Origin: Pseudomonadota bacterium
Lineage (GTDB): Bacteria; Pseudomonadota; Alphaproteobacteria; Rhizobiales; Methylopilaceae
Length of the DNA: 8,249 bases
Direction: 5' to 3'
NCBI GenBank assembly: GCA_023388965.1
Contig: JAEWFF010000026.1
Coordinates: forward strand, 1-8,249
Below are positions 3,830-8,249 of the stretch, one piece after another. The notes below the pieces were generated by a model. The model saw only the letters and a program-made list of their open reading frames with translations. It did no database searches and had not been told where the DNA came from. Position numbers and translations under genes: made by a program. Each line of letters begins with the position of its first letter. Position 1 is the stretch's first letter.

Positions 3830-5995
3830 ATGACACGGCGCGTCGAGGTCCTGATGCCGGTCGCGCTCGACCGCAGCTTCACCTATGCGGTGCCGGACGG
3901 GCTGGAACTGCAGGACGGCGAGATCGTGGAAGTGCCGCTCGGCGGCGGGCTTCAGGCCGGCGTCGTCATGGGGCCGGGCGATCCGGACGTGCCGGCGAAG
4001 AAGCTGAAAAAGGTGGCGGCGGCCTACGATCTGCCGCGCCTGACGCCCGATCTCCTGAAATTCGTCACCTGGGTCGCGCGCTATACATTGTCGCCGGCCG
4101 GCATGGTGCTGCGCATCGCCTTGCGCGGCGCGCGCAATGTGGCCGAGGAGGCGCCGAAACGCGCGGTTGTCGCGACGGGCGAGGCGCCCTCGCGCCTGAC
4201 GCCGGCGCGTGAAAAGGTGATGGCGGTCGCGGCCGACAATCTGGCGCGCGGCAAATCCGATCTCGCGCGCGCGGCGGGCGTGTCGCCGGGCGTCATCGAC
4301 GGCCTCGTCGCGGACGGCGCGCTGCGCGTGACGGAGCGTCCGCCGGAGCCCATCGGCGCCGGCCTCGATGCGGTTCATGCGCCGGCTGTGCTCAATGACG
4401 GCCAGCGCGCCGTGGCCGATGCCCTGATCGAGGCCGTGCGTACGCGCACATTCTCCGCCCATCTCGTCGAGGGCGTCACCGGCTCCGGAAAGACCGAAGC
4501 CTATCTCGAAGGTGCCGCCGAGGCCCTGCGCGAGGGGCGGCAGGTCCTGATTCTCTTGCCCGAAATCGCGCTGACGAAAGTCATCATCGACCGGGTCGCG
4601 GCGCGGTTCGGCGCGGCCCCCGGCGAATGGCATTCGACCGTTTCCTCCAAACGCCGGGCGCGCATCTGGGCGGGCGCGGCTTCCGGCGAGACGCGGATCG
4701 TGGTCGGCGCGCGCTCGGCCCTGTTTCTTCCGTTCCGCGATCTCGGCCTCATCATTGTCGACGAGGAACATGACGGCGGTTTCAAGCAGGACGACACGCC
4801 GATCTATCATGCGCGCGACATGGCGGTCGTGCGGGCGCAGATTGCGGGCATTGCTGTCGCGCTCGTCTCCGCCACGCCCTCGATCGAAAGCCGCGTCAAT
4901 GCCGAGGCCGGGCGCTATGCGCATCATCTGATGCCGGAGCGCTACGGCGGGCGGACGCTGCCGGAACTCGGGCTGATTGATCTGCGTAAGGACATCCCGC
5001 CGCGCGGGCGGTGGATTTCGACGCGCCTCGAAGACGAGGTGCGCGAGACGCTCGAACGCGGCGAACAGGCGCTGCTGTTCCTGAACCGGCGCGGATTCGC
5101 GCCGCTGACGCTCTGCCGCTCCTGCGGCCACCGCTTCCAGTGCCCGAACTGCACGGCCTGGCTGGTGGAGCACCGCTTCCGCCGGCAATTGGCCTGCCAT
5201 CATTGCGGCCACACGGAACCGGTGCCGCCGGCCTGCCCGCAATGCGGCAAGGCCGACACGCTGCACGCCGTTGGCCCCGGCGTGGAGCGCATCCGCGACG
5301 AGGCCGCCGAACTCTTTCCCGAGGCGCGATTGTCGGTCCTCTCCTCGGATGTGATGACGGGCGCCGAGCATATGCGCGCCGAACTGAAGGCGGTGGCCGA
5401 TCACGAGGTCGATCTGATCGTCGGCACCCAGCTCGTCACCAAGGGGCACAATTTTCCCGACCTCACTCTGGTCGGCGTGGTCGACGGCGATCTCGGCCTC
5501 TCGACCTCCGATCCGCGCGCGTCGGAACGCACCTTCCAGCTTCTCGAACAGGTGACGGGGCGCGCGGGGCGTGGCGACCGGCCGGGGCGCGGCCTGATCC
5601 AGACTCACGATCCCGCCCATCCGGTCATGCAGGCTCTGCTCCACCGCGATGCCGAGGGGTTCTACGAGGCCGAAATCGCCGGCCGCCAGGCGGCGGGCCT
5701 GCCGCCTTTCGGACGGCTCGCGAGCCTCATCGTCTCCGCGCCGTCGAGGCCCGAGGCGGAATCATGGGCGCGGACTTTGGCCCAGCTTTTTCCGGAGGCC
5801 GACAATGTGCGTCTGCTCGGCCCCGCCGAGCCGCCTTTCGCCATTCTGCGCGGCCGCCACCGCATGCGCCTGATCGTCAAGGCACCGCGCAATTGCGATC
5901 TTCCGGCCTTTCTGCGGGACTGGCTGGCGCGGGCGCCGAAGCAGCCAGGCGCGGTTCAGGTGCAGGTCGATGTCGATCCGATGAGCTTTGTGTGA
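3830..5995 (+). CDS. priA: Primosomal protein N' (PriA), replication restart helicase
   Basis: A 721-residue superfamily 2 DNA helicase that recognises stalled forks and D-loops and reloads the replicative helicase. The N-terminal 3'-end-binding domain starts VEVLMPVALDRSFTYAVPDG. Helicase motifs are complete: Walker A GVTGSGKT with Lys221, DEEH at 311-314, SATPSIES, GTQLVTKGHNF at 532-542 and QVTGRAGR at 574-581. Between the helicase lobes sit eight zinc-binding cysteines (429, 432, 438, 441, 456, 459, 469, 472), the two-zinc insertion typical of PriA. Length is within the family's usual range. I chose the ATG at 3830 because family proteins start just before the VEVLMP-like strand; upstream in-frame starts would add an unrelated leader. 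The Shine-Dalgarno sequence is weak (GGCGG). It runs convergent with hicB, with only 11 bases between the two stop codons. Confidence 0.97.
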   Translation: MTRRVEVLMPVALDRSFTYAVPDGLELQDGEIVEVPLGGGLQAGVVMGPGDPDVPAKKLKKVAAAYDLPRLTPDLLKFVTWVARYTLSPAGMVLRIALRGARNVAEEAPKRAVVATGEAPSRLTPAREKVMAVAADNLARGKSDLARAAGVSPGVIDGLVADGALRVTERPPEPIGAGLDAVHAPAVLNDGQRAVADALIEAVRTRTFSAHLVEGVTGSGKTEAYLEGAAEALREGRQVLILLPEIALTKVIIDRVAARFGAAPGEWHSTVSSKRRARIWAGAASGETRIVVGARSALFLPFRDLGLIIVDEEHDGGFKQDDTPIYHARDMAVVRAQIAGIAVALVSATPSIESRVNAEAGRYAHHLMPERYGGRTLPELGLIDLRKDIPPRGRWISTRLEDEVRETLERGEQALLFLNRRGFAPLTLCRSCGHRFQCPNCTAWLVEHRFRRQLACHHCGHTEPVPPACPQCGKADTLHAVGPGVERIRDEAAELFPEARLSVLSSDVMTGAEHMRAELKAVADHEVDLIVGTQLVTKGHNFPDLTLVGVVDGDLGLSTSDPRASERTFQLLEQVTGRAGRGDRPGRGLIQTHDPAHPVMQALLHRDAEGFYEAEIAGRQAAGLPPFGRLASLIVSAPSRPEAESWARTLAQLFPEADNVRLLGPAEPPFAILRGRHRMRLIVKAPRNCDLPAFLRDWLARAPKQPGAVQVQVDVDPMSFV

Positions 5996-6006
5996 AGCCA
6001 CCGCGA

Positions 6007-6414
6007 CTACCCCGTCTTGCGAAGACGTGCGCGCGCCGCTTCCGCGAGAAAGGCCGAGCGGCTTTCACCGCGTTCCGCCGCATCGCGATCGATCTGTGCC
6101 AGAAGTCCTTCTTCGATCGAAACATTGATCCGTTGCGCCTTGCCGACGACATCGACGACATAGGGCACAATGATTGCGCCTTGTCTGGTCTCACTCTGAA
6201 GCGCCGGCACAAGTTCTGTCAGGCTGTGGATGTGCGGCAGTGGATCTCCGTCCTCCACCATTCCATCGATATGAAACGAGAGGGCCTGAAGACCCTTGAA
6301 ATAAGCTTCTTCCGCAGTTCCGCCCCCCGAAATGCAGCCGGGAAAATCCGGAAAGCTGACGCCGAAAGCTCCGTTTTCTTCGTGCAGAAGTCCAACAACA
6401 ACATGCTTTGCCAT
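6007..6414 (-). CDS. hicB: HicB-family antitoxin with C-terminal ribbon-helix-helix domain
   Basis: A 135-residue antitoxin that neutralises the HicA ribonuclease and probably represses its own operon. Residues about 4-70 form the HicB partial RNase H-like fold, with the typical FPDFPGCISGGGTAEEA segment (21-37). Residues about 95-131 (RINVSIEEGLLAQIDRDAAE and onward) read as a ribbon-helix-helix DNA-binding domain, consistent with dyad operators upstream of hicA. The ATG at 6414 has a good ribosome binding site (GGAGAG on the minus strand), and 30 bases separate it from the hicA stop, so the two form one operon with the toxin first. Hand counts on sample 60-base lines gave about 55-57% GC, against about 68% for a sampled priA line, which suggests the pair was acquired. 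The family call is firm; activity is not tested. Confidence 0.92.
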   Translation of the reverse strand: MAKHVVVGLLHEENGAFGVSFPDFPGCISGGGTAEEAYFKGLQALSFHIDGMVEDGDPLPHIHSLTELVPALQSETRQGAIIVPYVVDVVGKAQRINVSIEEGLLAQIDRDAAERGESRSAFLAEAARARLRKTG

Positions 6415-6444
6415 ACACTCTCCGTGGTGACTGGCGCGGGCGGA

Positions 6445-6651
6445 CTACCAGTCCCATCCCGCCTGTCTGTAGATCGAACGCAGCGTGCCGGTGGGGATTT
6501 CGCGAACTCCAATGTCCAGCGTGACTTTGCCCAGCTTAACAGGATGCACGAATTGCTGGTGGTCTCCCGGACCTTTACGTTTCAGCGTCCAGCCGTCTGA
6601 AGCGAGCAGCTTTAGAACCTCGCGAGGCGTCATCGGCCGCCGCTTGGTCAT
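6445..6651 (-). CDS. hicA: HicA-family mRNA interferase toxin, 68 aa
   Basis: A small toxin of the double-stranded-RNA-binding-like HicA fold that cleaves mRNA independently of ribosomes. The sequence shows the N-terminal helix (TPREVLKLLASDGWTLKR), the catalytic-histidine strand GPGDHQQFVHP with His31, and the C-terminal helix with GTLRSIYRQAG. All core family features are present and length is normal, so it looks intact. I chose the ATG at 6651 (MTKRRPMTPR) over an upstream in-frame GTG at 6684, because the latter lies inside the operator palindrome and would add a non-family leader. Its ribosome binding site is modest (GGA about nine bases before). The gene precedes hicB in the same transcript and points away from the ATP synthase genes. 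Confidence 0.92.
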   Translation of the reverse strand: MTKRRPMTPREVLKLLASDGWTLKRKGPGDHQQFVHPVKLGKVTLDIGVREIPTGTLRSIYRQAGWDW

Positions 6652-6668
6652 GCTCGGTCCAATCTCAA

Positions 6669-6686
6669 GTGTGTATATATACACAC
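6669..6686. promoter_or_regulatory. hicAB operator-like palindrome 1, overlapping a likely -10 region
   Basis: A perfect 18-base palindrome, GTGTGTATATATACACAC, ends 17 bases before the hicA start. Its TATATA centre is the only strong -10-like sequence upstream of hicA, so a bound repressor would block the promoter. HicB's ribbon-helix-helix domain is the natural candidate to bind it. A weak -35-like TTTACG lies upstream on the minus strand. Confidence 0.72.
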
Positions 6687-6708
6687 GCAGAGCCGTAAAT
6701 CCATAGCT

Positions 6709-6725
6709 GTGTGTATCCTACACAC
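6709..6725. promoter_or_regulatory. hicAB operator-like palindrome 2
   Basis: GTGTGTA-TCC-TACACAC has the same 7-base half-sites as palindrome 1 (GTGTGTA and TACACAC) but a three-base instead of four-base centre. Its centre is about 40 bases from that of the first site, roughly four helical turns. Repetition of the same half-sites upstream of one operon makes a cooperative HicB or HicAB binding region likely. Confidence 0.7.
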
Positions 6726-6782
6726 GGAGGGTTTGCCTAGGCGCAGATTGGGACCCCGATGAATTTACAGGCTATTGCGTCG

Positions 6783-6817
6783 CACACAGGTCGTGTTGCA
6801 CCCCCGACACCTGTGTG
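6783..6817. promoter_or_regulatory. Inverted repeat CACACAGGT...ACCTGTGTG between hicA and atpH
   Basis: Perfect 9-base arms at 6783-6791 and 6809-6817 with a 17-base spacer. The arms contain TGTGTG/CACACA like the hicAB half-sites, but with different flanking bases. It lies about 130 bases before the atpH start, so it could be a regulator site for the ATP synthase operon, a third hicAB-related site, or the base of an RNA hairpin in the atp leader. No T-run follows. Confidence 0.45.
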
Positions 6818-6947
6818 ATAGTCAACCGGCGGTCAGCGGGGACGAGCCCCGAGGCTCGAGTGAATTTCTAGATATTTCAAGGGGTTGGTGTCAGGGCCGC
6901 AGGGCCGGACAGCGGGCTCTTGGATGAGACGGCGAGAGACCTTCTTC

Positions 6948-7508
6948 GTGTCCGCAGACGACGCCACCCCGACAGGCATGGCCGGCCGCTATGCGACCGC
7001 CCTGTTCGAGCTTGCCGACGAGTCCAAATCCGTCGACAAGGTTCTTGACGATCTCGCGCGCTTCGAAGCGCTGGTTCAGGGCTCCGAGGACCTCCAGCGC
7101 CTCGTCCGCAGCCCCGTCTTCACCTCCGAGGAACAGCTCGGCGCCATTTCCGCCATTCTCGACAAGGCCAAGATCGGCGGTCTCGCCGGCAATTTCGTGT
7201 GCCTTGTCGCCCAGAACCGCCGCCTGTTCGCCGTCGAGCGCATGATCCGCGCCTTCCGCGCGATCGTCGCCGAATCGCGCGGCGAGCTGACGGCCAGGGT
7301 CACGGTCGCCGAGCCTCTGTCCGCCGCGCATATGAAAGATGTGAAGGCGGCGCTGAAGGACGTGACCTCCAAGGACGTCAATATCGACCTCAAGGTCGAT
7401 CCGTCGATCATCGGCGGCATCATCGTGCAGCTTGGCAGCCGCATGGTCGATGCCTCCCTGAAAACCAAACTTTCCGCCATCCAAACCGCCATGAAAGAGG
7501 TGCGCTGA
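6948..7508 (+). CDS. atpH: F-type ATP synthase subunit delta
   Basis: The delta subunit joins the F1 head to the peripheral stalk of the membrane ATP synthase. From the GTG at 6948 the product is 186 residues, the usual length, starting MSADDATPTG then GRYATALFELA (13-23), the family's N-terminal helix signature. RLVRSPVF and the C-terminal block IGGIIVQLGSRMVDASLKTK (155-174) are also typical. I prefer the GTG because the alignment with alphaproteobacterial delta subunits I recall begins there, with GAGAG (6934-6938) nine bases before. An in-frame ATG at 6924 would add MRRRETFF and cannot be excluded. It is the first gene of the operon, and its stop overlaps the atpA start by one base, indicating coupled translation. 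Confidence 0.94.
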   Translation: MSADDATPTGMAGRYATALFELADESKSVDKVLDDLARFEALVQGSEDLQRLVRSPVFTSEEQLGAISAILDKAKIGGLAGNFVCLVAQNRRLFAVERMIRAFRAIVAESRGELTARVTVAEPLSAAHMKDVKAALKDVTSKDVNIDLKVDPSIIGGIIVQLGSRMVDASLKTKLSAIQTAMKEVR

Positions 7509-8249
7509 TGGACATCCGCGCCGCTGAGATCTCCACGATCCTCAAGAACCAGATCAAGAATTTCGGCGAGGAAGCCGAAGTCTCCGAAGTCGGACAGGTG
7601 CTGTCCGTCGGCGACGGCATTGCCCGCATCTACGGCCTCGACAAGGTGCAGGCCGGTGAAATGGTCGAGTTCCCCGGCGGCATCCGCGGCATGGCGCTCA
7701 ACCTCGAAACCGACAATGTCGGCGTCGTCATCTTCGGCTCGGACCGAGACATCAAGGAAGGCGACACGGTCAAGCGCACGGGCGCGATCGTGGACGTTCC
7801 GGTCGGTCCGGAACTGCTCGGCCGCGTGGTCGACGCGCTCGGCAATCCGATCGACGGCAAGGGCCCGATCAAGACCAAGCAGCGCGCCCGCGTCGACGTG
7901 AAGGCGCCCGGCATCATTCCGCGCAAATCGGTGCATGAGCCGATGCAGACGGGCCTCAAGGCCATCGACGCCCTGATCCCGGTCGGCCGTGGCCAGCGCG
8001 AGCTCGTCATCGGCGACCGTCAGACCGGCAAGACCGCGATCATTCTCGACACCTTCCTCAACCAGAAGCCGCTCAACGATGGCGACGACGAGAGCCAGAA
8101 GCTCTACTGCGTCTACGTCGCCGTCGGCCAGAAGCGCTCCACCGTCGCGCAGCTCGTGAAGGTGCTGGAGGAGCGCGGCGCGCTCGAATATTCGATCGTC
8201 ATCGCCGCGACCGCTTCCGACCCGGCGCCGCTGCAGTACATCGCGCCGT
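7508..8249 (+). CDS. atpA: F-type ATP synthase subunit alpha (5' part, runs off the window)
   Basis: Non-catalytic nucleotide-binding subunit of F1. The first 247 codons are present, roughly half of a normal alpha subunit, and the frame is open to the window edge. It starts MDIRAAEISTILKNQIKNF, the N-terminal segment that contacts delta, followed by the beta-barrel domain with VGDGIARIYGL (34-44) and VVDALGNPIDG. The Walker A motif GDRQTGKT is at 169-176 with Lys175. The ATG at 7508 shares its A with the atpH TGA stop, and GAGGTG (7497-7502) serves as ribosome binding site inside the atpH end. Nothing unusual is seen in the visible part. The rest of the operon (gamma, beta, epsilon) would be expected to the right. 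Confidence 0.97.
   Translation, partial: MDIRAAEISTILKNQIKNFGEEAEVSEVGQVLSVGDGIARIYGLDKVQAGEMVEFPGGIRGMALNLETDNVGVVIFGSDRDIKEGDTVKRTGAIVDVPVGPELLGRVVDALGNPIDGKGPIKTKQRARVDVKAPGIIPRKSVHEPMQTGLKAIDALIPVGRGQRELVIGDRQTGKTAIILDTFLNQKPLNDGDDESQKLYCVYVAVGQKRSTVAQLVKVLEERGALEYSIVIAATASDPAPLQYIAP

Larger units (their letters stand above)
6652..6947. other. Intergenic region between hicA and atpH
   Basis: About 296 bases without a gene, between divergent starts. It holds the two hicAB operator-like palindromes, the 9-base inverted repeat at 6783-6817, and a short GC hairpin CGGGG (6837-6841) with CCCCG (6847-6851) in what may be the atp leader. The atp operon promoter should be here, but I see no convincing -35/-10 pair. 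Confidence 0.6.

Noticed and set aside
2890..3882. A 330-codon minus-strand frame over fsa
   Set aside because: It is an out-of-frame shadow; the fsa frame has the TTNPSL motif and the catalytic lysine.
3791..5644. A 617-codon open frame on the minus strand opposite priA
   Set aside because: It is a shadow of priA caused by high GC at third positions. The translation is rich in Arg, Ala, Gly and His and has no recognisable domain, while the priA frame shows every helicase motif.
5011..6600. A 529-codon plus-strand frame spanning the priA end and hicAB
   Set aside because: It crosses two well-supported genes in another frame or strand, and its composition is arginine- and proline-rich with no family features.
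6652..6684. A GTG start for hicA at 6684
   Set aside because: The added residues are encoded by the operator palindrome and are not part of the HicA family; the ATG at 6651 fits the usual length.
6796..6824. A promoter for atpH formed by TTGCAC and TAGTCA
   Set aside because: Spacing fits at 17 bases, but each box matches the consensus in only about half of its positions, which is expected by chance in this length.
6885..6947. An N-terminal extension of atpH starting at 6885
   Set aside because: The extra residues have no counterpart in delta subunits as I recall them. The GTG at 6948 gives the normal length of 186, though the ATG at 6924 remains possible.

Overview
The window looks like a chromosomal segment of a high-GC alphaproteobacterium, most likely of the order Hyphomicrobiales (Rhizobiales). 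The evidence is the core-gene set (xerC, a TalC-type fructose-6-phosphate aldolase, priA, then atpH-atpA of the F-type ATP synthase), the strong GC bias at third codon positions, and two kinds of short palindromic intergenic repeat that I associate with this order. I cannot name a genus.

Layout from left to right. Positions 1-413 hold no convincing gene; they are a cluster of short palindromic repeats. Next come two very small minus-strand genes that a length cutoff would miss: a 43-residue exported peptide (470-601) with its own terminator, and a 44-residue membrane peptide (780-914). Behind them on the minus strand is the tyrosine recombinase xerC (1006-1968). Divergent from xerC lies a gene for a very basic 180-residue protein of unknown function (2066-2608), then a small two-helix membrane protein of the YgaP/DUF2892 type (2729-2935). 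The latter's ribosome binding site is buried in a 17-base-pair hairpin. It converges on fsa (3054-3710, minus). priA (3830-5995, plus) starts 119 bases beyond the fsa start.

Between priA and the ATP synthase genes sits a minus-strand HicA/HicB toxin-antitoxin pair (6445-6651 and 6007-6414). Its GC content is visibly lower than that of its neighbours, and two near-identical operator-like palindromes lie in front of it. The window ends in the start of the ATP synthase operon: atpH (6948-7508) overlaps the start of atpA by one base, and atpA runs off the right edge.

Most genes are housekeeping: dimer resolution (XerC), replication restart (PriA), sugar-phosphate metabolism (Fsa) and energy conversion (AtpH, AtpA). 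The accessory content is the hicAB pair, the small peptides and the palindromic repeats. I found no clear undescribed multi-gene system. The most original signals are the hairpin over the ribosome binding site of the DUF2892 gene, the paired hicAB operators, and a repeat family whose two copies differ by compensating changes in both arms of two stems.
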